This document shows positions 27,901-36,587 of a DNA stretch of 64,000 nucleotides, in pieces. Positions within the stretch are counted from its first letter, which is position 1; every line of letters starts with the position of its first letter. The notes below the pieces were generated by a model. It saw only the letters and a list, made by a program, of their open reading frames with translations, was not told the origin of the DNA and did no database searches. Origin of the DNA: Eudromia elegans (lineage: Eukaryota > Chordata > Aves > Tinamiformes > Tinamidae); contig PTEX01000235.1 of NCBI GenBank assembly GCA_003342815.1, positions 372,001-436,000 of the forward strand. Reading direction: 5' to 3'. Both the position numbers and the translations under genes were made by a program.

Positions 27901-28837
27901 GTAAGTCATACAAGAATACGCTGAGCACGGAAAACATGCAAATAGTAAAAACTGTGTGCGCAGAGGTTATTTTAACCTCCAGCATAGCAGATACAATGAT
28001 GCACTATTAAAAACAGCAACCTCAGAATTACATCGTCCACCAGCTTTGTAGATCTTGAAGTAGATCTACATTGGGGAAAGCAGTTCAGCAACTTAGTAAC
28101 TTACGAAGTCACGCATTAATACCCTGGAAAAGGTGGAAATGGAATCTCAGGCTCTCCTAAAACACACACGGGCCTTTTTCAAATGACCACAACCTTTTCT
28201 TGATTCAGTGTGACCACACACAGTTCCACAGACACACTGGTACTCTTCCACAACCTATCATGTATATATTACGTATACATATATACACACACAACACACT
28301 CCACTCAAGTGCATCACTCCACGCCTTTCAAACCAGCACAGTCACTAGCTTCAACGCATTTGCTTTGTGCTCAGCTTTAACGAAGCGACAGCCCGTTCAA
28401 TGTCATACAAAGCAGTAAGGTCCCGTCTCACACGCAGCTCCTTTCTCCCAAGCGCCTTCTCCGCATCTTCGCGGATGCCTTCCCAGCTCTGCAACCTCTC
28501 CCTCCGTTTACCCTTCCACCCTCGCGTGGCAGAATACGCTTTAAGGGATGGCAACTCACGAATTGCCGACAGGGAAAAGTTAAACCCGCTGTTCAAAAAG
28601 CGAGAACGCGCCGCGCGGCCGCGGCCCGCAGGGCGCCGCTCGGAGGACGCGCGCGCTCATCGCACGGCGGAGCCGCGGCCCGCGGCGCTGCCCGGGCCCG
28701 CCGGCCCCGGCCCGCCGAGCACTCACCTCCTTCACGGGGGGGAATTTCTTGCGGCACTCCAGGCTCAGGCCGCGCAGGTCGCCCTGCATGTTCTCCAGCA
28801 GCTTCTTCACGGCCTCGGGGCTGCTCGTGCCGGACAT
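385..28837 (-). CDS. MON2: MON2, 5' portion of the gene (exons 1-12, residues 1-545); partial at left edge
   Basis: MON2 is a large cytosolic scaffold of the Golgi and endosomes. It is related to the BIG/GBF Arf-GEFs but lacks a Sec7 domain, and is known to act with DOPEY proteins and a P4-ATPase flippase in endosome-to-Golgi sorting. Twelve exons on the minus strand join in phase, giving 1636 nt (545 codons plus one base) with no stop. The product starts [18 protein letters not shown] and aligns almost without gaps to my recollection of human MON2, which is about 1,700 residues. The DCB region covers roughly residues 1-200 and the HUS region roughly 220-420. At the HUS-box position (NYDC-like in Sec7 GEFs) the sequence reads SYDM, so the box is degenerate. 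Fast-changing Ser/Gly/Ala-rich linkers lie at residues about 400-445 and 515-545. The remaining two thirds of the gene lie left of position 1. USP15 lies upstream on the same strand. Confidence 0.96.
1376..1670 (+). mobile_element. LTR-like insert in MON2 intron 11 (possible solo LTR)
   Basis: This stretch of about 295 bp is clearly richer in GC and CpG than the flanking intron (gcgcgtgg, cgatcatcgg, ttggcgcgtg). It carries an AATAAA at 1626-1631 followed by a GT-rich stretch, and it can be bounded by TG (1376) and CA (1670). That arrangement resembles U3-R-U5 of a retroviral LTR. No target-site duplication is obvious and no internal retroviral coding sequence is adjacent, so the limits and the family are uncertain. 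It is antisense to MON2. Confidence 0.4.
2140..2293 (-). CDS. MON2: MON2 exon 11 (residues 417-467)
   Basis: This 154-nt exon begins in a Ser/Ala/Gly-rich linker that differs from the human linker as I recall it. It then becomes strongly conserved at [14 protein letters not shown] and ends [10 protein letters not shown] plus TA at TA|gtaagt. The acceptor is tgagcag. Confidence 0.94.
2294..5544 (-). other. MON2: MON2 intron 10
   Basis: This is 3.25 kb of AT-rich intron. An AT-only stretch lies near 2608-2650 and a short (AAAT)n run near 5164-5180. Small open frames on both strands lack recognisable protein character. No transposon family was recognised. Confidence 0.6.
5545..5684 (-). CDS. 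MON2: MON2 exon 10 (residues 370-416)
   Basis: This 140-nt exon carries the degenerate HUS-box equivalent ([12 protein letters not shown]), followed by [19 protein letters not shown] and a short variable tail ([13 protein letters not shown]). Acceptor is ctacag, donor GCAG|gtaaag. Intron 9, on its 5' side, is only 328 bp and holds nothing notable. Confidence 0.95.
6013..6137 (-). CDS. MON2: MON2 exon 9 (residues 329-369)
   Basis: This 125-nt exon encodes [16 protein letters not shown] through CVQPQLL plus AG of the next Arg codon, with donor TTAAG|gtacag. The acceptor is tttcag. The segment is nearly identical to human MON2, as expected for the HUS core. Confidence 0.96.
6918..7112 (-). CDS. 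MON2: MON2 exon 8 (residues 264-328)
   Basis: This 195-nt, phase-0 exon begins [16 protein letters not shown] and ends [10 protein letters not shown] at CTG|gtaagc. It contains a Ser-rich spacer ([10 protein letters not shown]) at residues about 293-302, which probably forms a loop between HUS helices. Confidence 0.96.
7871..7996 (-). CDS. MON2: MON2 exon 7 (residues 222-263)
   Basis: This exon is 126 nt, phase 0 at both ends. It begins [17 protein letters not shown] and ends NDFPQVFLQ at donor CAA|gtaagt. DLCQLVN is the start of the HUS region. Confidence 0.96.
8633..8730 (-). CDS. MON2: MON2 exon 6 (residues 189-221)
   Basis: This 98-nt exon follows a ccacag acceptor. It encodes [19 protein letters not shown] and ends KDAYMLFQ at CAG|gtaatg. 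It links the DCB and HUS regions. The basic [11 protein letters not shown] stretch is conserved in human MON2. Confidence 0.95.
9036..9190. repeat. Degenerate GATA/GAGA repeat and (TA)n microsatellite in MON2 intron 5
   Basis: Positions about 9036-9076 are a degenerate gata/gaga repeat (gatatatagagagagatagg). About 9168-9190 is a pure AT dinucleotide run. Both lie between exons 5 and 6. Confidence 0.8.
9276..9405 (-). CDS. MON2: MON2 exon 5 (residues 146-188)
   Basis: This 130-nt exon runs from a tttcag acceptor to donor AAAG|gtgggt and encodes [10 protein letters not shown] through VAEDERYK plus one base. Just past its acceptor (9406-9926) is plain intron, and then the long A-rich tract at 9927-10022. 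Confidence 0.95.
9927..10056 (+). repeat. Long A-rich tract followed by (AACT)n in MON2 intron 4
   Basis: Positions 9927-10022 are almost only A, broken by a few C and G. They are followed at 10026-10056 by irregular aact units. On the transcribed strand this is a poly(U) tract about 520 nt upstream of the exon 5 acceptor. It could be the aged tail of a retrotransposed sequence, but no body is recognisable on its 5' side. Length is likely to be polymorphic. Confidence 0.85.
11077..11208 (-). CDS. MON2: MON2 exon 4 (residues 102-145)
   Basis: This exon is 132 nt (44 codons, phase 0 at both ends). It begins [14 protein letters not shown] and ends VVHDEALSK at donor AAG|gtaaga. It is a Leu-rich amphipathic helical segment of the DCB region. 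Confidence 0.96.
11928..12055 (-). CDS. MON2: MON2 exon 3 (residues 59-101)
   Basis: This 128-nt exon encodes a helix pair ending [12 protein letters not shown]. The donor is GAG|gtaaga. The acceptor is ctctttttgaaag|CT. The CT completes the Ala codon begun by the last G of exon 2, so the join is unambiguous. The two neighbouring introns are 3.4 kb (5' side) and 0.7 kb (3' side). Confidence 0.94.
12056..15462 (-). other. MON2: MON2 intron 2
   Basis: This is 3.4 kb of AT-rich intron. A poly(T) run lies at about 12535-12556, an A/T block near 12625-12645, and a triplicated aatctaataa-type motif near 13620-13650. No exon or transposon body was recognised. Confidence 0.6.
15463..15526 (-). CDS. 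MON2: MON2 exon 2 (residues 38-58)
   Basis: This 64-nt exon begins after an acag acceptor with [10 protein letters not shown] and ends GCAG|gtaatt, one base into the next codon. It follows the 13.2-kb first intron. It belongs to the DCB helical repeat region. Confidence 0.95.
19860..20600 (+). mobile_element. Degraded CR1-like LINE fragment (reverse transcriptase region)
   Basis: The + strand reads [16 protein letters not shown], matching the NYRPVSLTSVPGK motif of CR1 reverse transcriptase. It is followed by FYNQMTD and [12 protein letters not shown] (compare FYDKVT and DFSKAFDTVSH) and then [12 protein letters not shown] (compare KNWLDGRAQRVV). After a stop, the sequence near 20380-20420 resembles the later CR1 segment LEGRAAAQR. 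Stops and gaps show an old inactive copy with no 3' tail. Confidence 0.75.
24027..24485 (+). mobile_element. CR1 LINE, 3' end copy (5'-truncated)
   Basis: The + strand encodes the C-terminal end of CR1 ORF2 ([49 protein letters not shown], then WDRLP). The typical 3' UTR follows (ctcgatgatctcaaaggtc) and finally the 3'-terminal 8-bp repeat attctatg/attctatga at about 24465-24482. The 5' truncation and terminal microsatellite are hallmarks of CR1 retrotransposition. The coding frame is unbroken for about 120 codons until near 24385, so it is younger than the 19.9-kb fragment. It is antisense within MON2 intron 1. Confidence 0.93.
25447..25494. repeat. 24-bp imperfect tandem duplication
   Basis: The unit caattactgaagatgatgg recurs after 24 bp as caattactcaagatgatgg. 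It is intronic, with no known role. Confidence 0.8.
28727..28837 (-). CDS. MON2: MON2 exon 1 (coding part, residues 1-37)
   Basis: The ATG at 28837-28835 sits in a strong Kozak context (gccgccgccATGT). It opens [10 protein letters not shown] and the exon ends PPVKE at a canonical donor (GAG|gtgagt). The length is 111 nt, phase 0. The reading frame stays open upstream but contains no ATG, so this start is the natural choice and matches the known N-terminus of the family. It lies inside the CpG island. Confidence 0.97.
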
Positions 28838-29049
28838 GGCGGCGGCGCCACCGGGCCGGCCGTGGCGAGAGCTGCTCCGGCGGCGCGGGACAGGGTGGGA
28901 CGGGACGGGACAGAGGGGGGCGGCGGCGCCTCTCACCCCAGCGACGCGGCCCGACACGTCTGCGCCCAGCACCGGAACCCGTCACGGCGGCCCTGCCGCC
29001 CGCCCCGCGCGCCCGCCCCGCCCCGCGCGCCGCCGCTGCCGCCTCCGCT

Positions 29050-29059
29050 CCCACAATGC
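29050..29059 (+). promoter_or_regulatory. ZNF143/Staf-like site
   Basis: CCCACAATGC matches the CCCAYAATGC core of the Staf/ZNF143 binding site. It sits in the CpG island about 215 bp upstream of the MON2 ATG. The rest of the long ZNF143 consensus is only partly matched. Confidence 0.55.
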
Positions 29060-29178
29060 TGGGCGCCGGGCGGGCGGAGCGGCGGTGGCGCCGGGGCGGC
29101 TCCGGTGCGGGGCCTGCGGAGCGGGTTTGCGGCAAACGGCGCCTCGGAAAGCGCCGCGGGAGCAGCGAGGGCCGAGGC

Positions 29179-29226
29179 TGCCGCCATCATGGATGAGCCG
29201 GGGCTGCGGGGCGCCGCCATCATGGG
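29179..29226 (+). promoter_or_regulatory. Two YY1-like CCGCCATCATGG motifs
   Basis: gccgccatcatgg occurs at about 29180-29192 and ccgccatcatggg at about 29214-29226, spaced about 33 bp. Both contain the GCCAT core of YY1. They also look like Kozak-context ATGs on the + strand. The peptide that follows is Ala/Gly/Arg-rich CpG-island translation with no family resemblance, so I prefer the binding-site reading. Confidence 0.5.
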
Positions 29227-29499
29227 CGGAGGCCTGCGCTCGGCGCCGCGGGCCGGGCTCTGCCGGCGGCCCCGCCGTGGTTTCGCTGCTCCCTTTCGCG
29301 AGGCGCGTCGCGCTGTTCTGCGGGTTTCCCCGTCTGCTGGTCGCGGGGTGAGGGCCGCTCCATGGGGGCCTGCTCGCAGGGCTGAGACCGGGGAGAGGAG
29401 CGGGGCGAGGCGCGTTAACGGCGGTGCAGGTAGGCCGCTCCTGTGCCTGCTCCCGCTTCCCCGGGGAAACCGCGCGGTGAGCAGTCGGTTCGGGTGGGG

Positions 29500-32400
29500 A
29501 CTACCGCCCGGACCTCATGGAGTGAGTGCCTCACGAATTAACTCAAAGATAGATCTTATTTTTATTAAACCTTTAGTCAAAGCCATAGCAGTGGATTTTT
29601 CCCCACCTTTCCTGTCAGAAAAATCTCTTTGTTTCTGACATTAAGGGTACTGAAGGTGTAGGCTCGGAGGACGTGGGCAAGGCAGATGCCCCTGTGAAGC
29701 GCAGGGGAGAGTGTGGAGAGTGCCCAGCCCCAGCTGCTGGGGAGGAAGCTGGATTGGTGTCTCGGAAAGGGAGGACGGCGCGGCCTCTGTTTTAAATGAA
29801 ACTCCACGCTGTCCCTCTGTGAGCTGGTTGTGTAAATGTGGTTTCCTGAGTTAATCCAGAAGGCGCTGAATGCTTTCCCCAGGTAGCCCCGCTGGGAGCA
29901 GGGAATGTCTCAGCCTAGCACGGAGAATAAGAGAGAAAAAAAGGAGGGGAGGAGGAGAAAAAAAAGAAGAAAAAAAGACTTTGAAGAGAGTGCTGGACTC
30001 ATCGGATGAAGCTGGTTTCAGCCCATTTCCTGGGGTTGGAGGTATGTGGTGTTGTGGTGGTTGGCATGTTACAGAAACCCGTAATGAGAGTCAGGTTTGT
30101 ACCGTGACTCAACTGGGTGTCACAATTGCTAAATTCTGCAGAGTTTGACTTACGTTTGTGTTGTGATTTCTGTGTGTTGTTCTGCCATTCTGACAAATTC
30201 AAACACCATGTGCATCAAATACCTACAAATAAGGAAGTTTGTTACCAGACGTTAAGCTCTGCATATATAAAATATCTAAAAGAAGTTGGTCAGAGAGTAT
30301 TGTACTCTGTCAATTTGTAAAAATATATATGTATGTCTTTACAAACAGTAGTGGTTAATTACTTGAAATACTTTAAAAATATTGAAATTTTCTTAGAAAT
30401 AAATGGTTTTTCTATCTGTGTATGTATGTGTGTGTTTTAATTAATACTATGTACAGTGATGGTTTCTAAATTAAAAGTAGATTCCTTCATGCTAATAATC
30501 ACTTTAATCATATTACTGCAGATTCCTTCATGCTAATAATTACTATAATCGTATTACCTTCTACATTATAGTACTTGCTGCTGAACTGTCTTATTCCAAA
30601 CCTGTAGTGGCACAGAATTGGAACATGCTATAGGGGTTTTGTGCTTGTAATGATTTGACAGCAACCTTGTCGCCTCTACTCAATGCTACATCTAAGGTTT
30701 TTTCTAAGGGAGTTTTTGGCTGACGTCCCACCCTTTTGGCTAGTTATAAATGGCTCAGTTCTGCAGATCAGGAAAGAAAAAGGAGCAGATGCAAAAATTA
30801 TTTACGGTCTTGATTCTTAAAAGCTGTAGATTTGTTGGGCATTGTTTCCTTGCCCACTCCTTTCAAAGTCTTTGAACTTTTCCCTGACAGATGAAAATCT
30901 GTTTAATTTTTCTCATTTTGAAATTATTTCCTCTATAAAGCAATAAACTTTTACATTATTGTTAGGCATGTTCTGTTTAATTCTTCATTTTTTTTTAATG
31001 TCTCAATTTCCTCTCAAGTCACTTGAGTCAGTAAGTGGAACAGTTTTTGTGGATGTCTCTAAGGGCATGTTTTTGACTAGCATGTGAAAATGATAATTAG
31101 CTGTTAAGCTTTTTATGGTGCTATGGTTATATTGTTGTTTCCTTTGTTATTAAATTACATTGTTATTTTGTGATGGACGGTGAGTGATAGGAATAATTCA
31201 GAGTAGATTTGTGACCTTAATTACCATCAAAAATGCTCACGAGACTTATGATTCATTCAATTACCTCTTGGATCCACTGTTCATGACGATTCCAAATGAG
31301 GTGCATCACTCCTCACATTTTATCACATTTAAAATGGCCTAGCACTAAGATGGCTTAATACTGGCTATCTAATCATAGCTTCAATCCATCCTAGTAGACA
31401 CACACAGCTTCAGACTTAGTGAGAAAATGGGTCTGTTGACACTGGGCAAGGACACAGAAATGTCGGATGTGGCAATAGAGTGGAACTCAGGATGGTGGAA
31501 AGACAACATTTTTTCCTTTGGAGAGCCTCTTCCTTACCCTGTTTACCCTCTCCTGTTTGAATCTCATCTGAATTTACTAATTGTTTTTGTGTTGTCCTTC
31601 TGAATGTTGCTGTTTGAATTGGCTCAACCTTCTCAGGTCTTCTTGGAGAAAGCCCTGTGGTCCTCTGTTTGAATTAGTTTGCTGATGGAGCTGACAGTGC
31701 AACAAAAGAGCAATAGTACATGATAGTGGCAGAAAGTTAGCAGCAGCTCCCTTGCTGCTCATGTTTATTTAACAAGTGGAGATGAGGGAGAACAGACTGT
31801 GTGACTTTTCCTGGTCGCACAAGGAGTGTGTGCCTGACTTGCCAAGTAAACTGCACTGTACCCATGAAACTTTCATTCTCTTATACAGTAAGTATTATCT
31901 TACTGATTGGATAACTGTTTTATTGTATCTGCTTGGGCAGCACCTGTGAATTTTCTCTGCAAACAGAGACACAGCCTATAACATAATAGGTACACAATAT
32001 TTTTTTTGTGCCAAGTGCAGGGAATAGAGAAACTGTGTTACAGATGACATGACAATTGCTTACATTGAGAAATTTCCTGCTGAACATCTGTGCCGTGGCT
32101 TCAGCTGCAGTGCCTCGAGGAGTCTTTCCCTGAATATCTCATTGTGAGGGCAGAGCACGTAGCACAGAAATGTCTGTCAGGAACCTCAGAAACAAACATT
32201 TGTGCTGTAGTCTCTTTGTTTAGCTCCTCTCCCAAGTATTTGCCAAAGAGAATCCTCAAGTATTTCTAATCTTTTCTCTTTTATTTCTTCTTCAGCTTGT
32301 ATGAAAGTATAAAAATACTTCCAGACAGAAGGGAAGGGTGTTCCCCTGTGTAACTGTAGCTCTTGTGGCAGCTGCTGTGCTGGGACAGGGAGGAGCAGCT

Positions 32401-35400
32401 GCTCTGTGTTTTCCCAGGTGCTTCCTGGGGAGGTGTTGGTGCTGCAGCCAGGTGAGGACGGGGGAGTTTCCAGCTCAGATGAGGTGTTTGGCCCTTTGCA
32501 GGGAGAGCACTTGCCAGGAGTGGCCTGTGTGTCGCAGCGTCTGACCACGCACGTGGCATGGCAGCCAGTGCCCTGCCTAGGGTGCTGGTTTCCTTACGCT
32601 GCTGGCACGACCTGCCTTGGCTGTAGCACCCTTGGGTGGCTCTAGAAAGACTCAATATTGTGAGTTCGTCCTGAGCACCTCCAACCCAGCTGGCCCACAG
32701 CTAACTGAAATGTGGCTGCTCTGTTATTATGGGCAAGGCTTTCTCTAAGTTGCGTGGATTAGAGATTTATTAAGACTTCGTGGTATAGCATCCTTGGCTT
32801 GCTTTTTTGTTGTGCTGATCTTTGTTGTCTTATAAAGAGTATAGGCCTCTTGAAACACTCTGTTCTCTTGATTTCATTCAGAGGACTTTGCCATTTGTAT
32901 AAATATTTGCATTGCTGCGTGTGCAGTTGTGTTTATAAGCAACAGTGTGGAAGAATTTTTTTACTGAGGTTGAGTCAAAAAGTCAAAACAGACACAAAAT
33001 GAACCTGCTTCACAGAGAGATTGGAAGACATCCAAGAAATCCAGTAATAAAGAGCTGCCAGCTTCTCTTTGTAGTAAAATGGTTATGCGGCCACCTCCAC
33101 AAGGAAGTGTGTATCATCCCAAATATAGTAGGTCACGGAGCAGCAGGTGCCCTTGCATGCAGGTAGGCATGCAAACATACCACACTTTCACAATTATTAC
33201 TAGAAGGGGGGGAGTATTTCTAGCTGTATGAAGTATTTCACAGATGGGAGTTGGTACACGAGGTGGACTTGGCTGCCTCCTCGTGCCAGCGGCCGAATGT
33301 GTTTTTGACTTAACTCAGGCAGAGGAAATTCCAGTTCTGGCTCTTCCTCGTTGCCACCAAGAACCAAGCCCAGGAGCTACTGCTGGAGTCATGTGCAGGG
33401 AGCTTGGGAATACCCGTTCTCCCGGTCGGAGACCTCGCTTCCTCTTGACGCTGCATCAGCAGGAGATGCCTGCAGGTGTTTGTATTTTTAGGCGACTGTG
33501 TTGACTAATCACAACTAAAATTACACTGTGCTCATGATGGGTTCAGGCGCACGTTGGTATGAGGGACTCAAGATTTGAAAAAAGCTGGACCAGCATTACT
33601 GGTAAAGTTAATGCTTCAGAGACCATAACACTTCATTTCTTTCCCTTCAAGACCTTTGGAGCCTTCTATTGTAAATATGTTCCCCCAATTTATTGACACA
33701 ACTACTGCTCTTCTCAGTACCTCATCCAGCGCTAGGACAGATAAACTGCAGTGTTCTAGGTAATGTTTAGTGAGGACTTTTTTAAAAATGAAAATACTGA
33801 GACTTTTCTATTACTCCATTATTTCAAAATGCCCTCATAATGTGTTTGAATCACCTGAAAATTGTTTCACCTCTATTTTTTTGTTGCCTGCTAAAAATTA
33901 AATCTGCTGCTGGGAACCGCACTACATTTTGTTTTCTCTCCCTACAGGACAAGGCACGTTCCACTTCTCAGCTGCCCACTAGTCACATTTGTAATGCCTG
34001 CTTTGTTTTTAAACACTAAATTCTGCCTTTTTTTTTTTTTTTTTAAAGCACATAAATGCTTTTCTTTTATAATAAAAAATAAAAACATTCACATATCCGG
34101 AAACGCATTTGTGGTACAGAATTTTTTAAGAGGAAATAGGAGCAAAAATCAAGCTGCCATTATTGCCAGTCCAGCTGCACTTTTGACTCCAGGTGTGAGC
34201 TCTGCAAACGCTTGTGCACGAGGGCGTTTGTGCTGAAGTTGCTCCTGTATCGCTGTTTGGGGGCAAATGCTTCTGTGTGCTGCAGGCTTTAAGACCCGTG
34301 TTCTTTTTTTGTTAATCTACCATGCTGATAGGTGAGCCTGGGCAGAACTCATGTCCAGGCGAACAGAAATTACTCGGGTTAGAAGAGGCCTCTGGTCCCT
34401 GCTGCTGCTCAAAGAAGGGTCCGCGTGGACAGATTTTTCCCAGGGTCATATCCCACTGACTTTTGAGATCTTCAGGGAGGTCCAAGATGCTTTGTGTTTC
34501 TTCATAGGTTTTCTTTATTTCTTTTTGACATAAAATAAAAAAAACTTGTGATACTAAAAAGATTGTGTCAAGAATGGTATTTTACACATATTAAATTTCT
34601 GTGGGATCCTCCCGAAGCCAAACCTTGGTGGTTCAAAAGAATCTGTCATTAAAGATGTTCTACTACTGTACTACCCCAAAGACAAGCAACAAAAGCTGCC
34701 CTGAAATTGCTTTTTCCTTCTCCCCACTCAGCTTCAACAGGTCAGAATCCTTCCAGCCTTTCTAAATGTGGCTGCGGCCCTTCAGCCCGTACAGTCACGA
34801 GTGTGGTAGAAACGCCTGCTCTGAGCAAGAGCTTTGAGTGCAGCGTGCAGCGCGGTGCTGCCTGGGGTAGAAACCCTGGGACGAATCCCCTCGTGCTGCC
34901 CAAGGGGGGAGCGTCAGGGGCATCCGCGCCGAGGAAGCGGAGCAGCGTCTGCCACGGCCCGTCGCATCCTGAGGAGAGCCTGAGCAGCACCCGCACCGAG
35001 CAGAACAGGCAACAACCAAGGCCAAGGGCTCAACTCGGCACTCCTTCGACTTGCTGCCTGAATTTGTGAAGTGGTACAGGACGAGACTCACCTAATAATA
35101 GATTCACATGGACATCTACCTCACTGAGCAGCAATTAAGTTGTGCCCAATTAGTTGCTATGCACGGTGACACTACGTTTCATTTGGGAACTCGCCTGTGT
35201 TTTGTGGCTTTTACTGACGTGTTCATGTGTAGCAGCATTGCATTCAGTTTGGAAACTTCGGTTCCACCTTGGGAAGGAGAGGCGCAGTACTAAAATAGGA
35301 CTCAAGGATCATTTTATCTCTATCTTATTCAGCAAATTACCCACGAAAACGAATACTACATACTAATAATAGATAAACTTAGACTGTATGTTTCTCGCAC

Positions 35401-36556
35401 ACCAGCGAGAAAATACAGCCTAGCTGGCAGAAGATACTGTTTGTATTTGCTCTTGTGAAGTCCAAATGATACAGAATTACCAATAACCGTCCTGCCTGTT
35501 TGCAGATTTTCTCCTCAGCTGAGAGCAACACCGATGCTTAGCCAACACCCCTGGAGCGGGATGTATTTGGCAACACCGACAGATGTTAGCAGCTCATACC
35601 TCTTGTCTGCGTTCGTTCCTCATCCCGCACGCTCTTCCGCTGCGTTCTGCAGACAAGCTGCTTCCTGCCCTCCGATCAGGCGGCAGACTGCATTTTATCT
35701 GCGTGATTTGTAGCTTTTCGTTTTCCTTCTGGAGGAGCTGTGGATTTTCCAACACAGACCTGTTGTTGTTCATTGTCTGCAAGAGCTTCACCGCTATTAC
35801 CCAGCAAGAGTGAGGAGGGGGGTACGTGTCCGAGCTGAGGAAGGAAGAGCTGCGCTGAGGAACCGGCAGTAAATCACAGAAGCCGTTGCAGCCCTGTTTG
35901 GTGCTGCTCCGTGAATGTGATTTTTTATGTCAGCAGTGACAGCGCTCAAAGAAAAAAAAAAAATCATCACTCCTTTTTCTATGTTGAAACAACAGCCTGG
36001 GTTTTATTCCCATACTGACAAACTGTAGTAACACTCGTGAGGGAAGGCCTTGACTCAAAATGCATTGACCTCAGAGGAAATCACCATTCAACCAAACATT
36101 TAATTGATTTATTAAATGGTGCCACCAATAAGTAATTTAGTTTTGATTGGCCCAATTTACTAAATGAGTCAGACAAACTTCATTCCCTTAGGATTGTACA
36201 AAGTGCCACATCTTTTGGGGACAACCGCTCAAACTACACAACCGGGGAAGCAGCCTTTGCGTGGCGCAGTAAGAACTCGGAGCTGAAACTTAGCTGAAGA
36301 GACCAGTCTCTCTGCTCTAGCCGGCGATGCCTGATTGGCTTTTAAAAACTTTTGTGGGAAATATTAATACTAACTTTAGCAGGTTGTTTTTGTCTGCAAG
36401 ACAAACAGATTGTGAGATGTAGGATCTTATTAATCATGATGTTCAGTAACAGGCAGGATGCTTAGATGCTACTTACATTAAGTAATTTGACTGCACTGCC
36501 CTTTTTCTGAAAAACAACGAAAAAGATCTCCAATTCTCATTTTTAAAAGCAAAGCG

Positions 36557-36587
<31 letters not shown>

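Larger units (their letters stand above)
15527..28726 (-). other. MON2: MON2 intron 1 (13.2 kb)
   Basis: The first intron holds two CR1-type LINE remnants, both antisense to MON2 (19860-20600 and 24027-24485). It also has poly(A)/(T) runs near 16781, 19572, 20705, 23166, 26025, 27063 and 27610, and a 24-bp imperfect tandem duplication near 25447-25494. No alternative MON2 exon or RNA gene was recognised. As the promoter-proximal long intron it is the likeliest place for enhancers, but none can be assigned from sequence alone. Confidence 0.6.
28590..29480. promoter_or_regulatory. CpG island / MON2 promoter region
   Basis: Very GC-rich, dense in CpG (cgcgcg, gcgccgcg, ccgccccgcgcgcc) and sharply bounded by AT-rich DNA on both sides. 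It contains MON2 exon 1 and the upstream sequence, lacks a TATA box, and carries ZNF143-like and YY1-like sites. These are the properties of a housekeeping CpG island promoter. The exact transcription start cannot be placed, but probably lies about 50-250 bp upstream of the ATG (28890-29090). Confidence 0.9.

Noticed and set aside
28838-28972. In-frame upstream extension of the MON2 reading frame (about 45 codons)
   Set aside because: The frame is open but begins with GTG, not ATG. The ATG at 28837 has a strong Kozak context and matches the known protein start.
28367-29638. Open + strand frame of about 420 codons across the CpG island
   Set aside because: It is Ala/Arg/Gly/Pro-rich translation of GC-rich promoter DNA, overlaps MON2 exon 1 on the other strand and resembles no protein. 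GC-rich DNA lacks stops by chance.
34707-35091. Overlapping open frames on both strands in the spacer
   Set aside because: Frames of similar length on opposite strands in a mildly GC-rich block are the pattern expected from chance. No domain was recognised.
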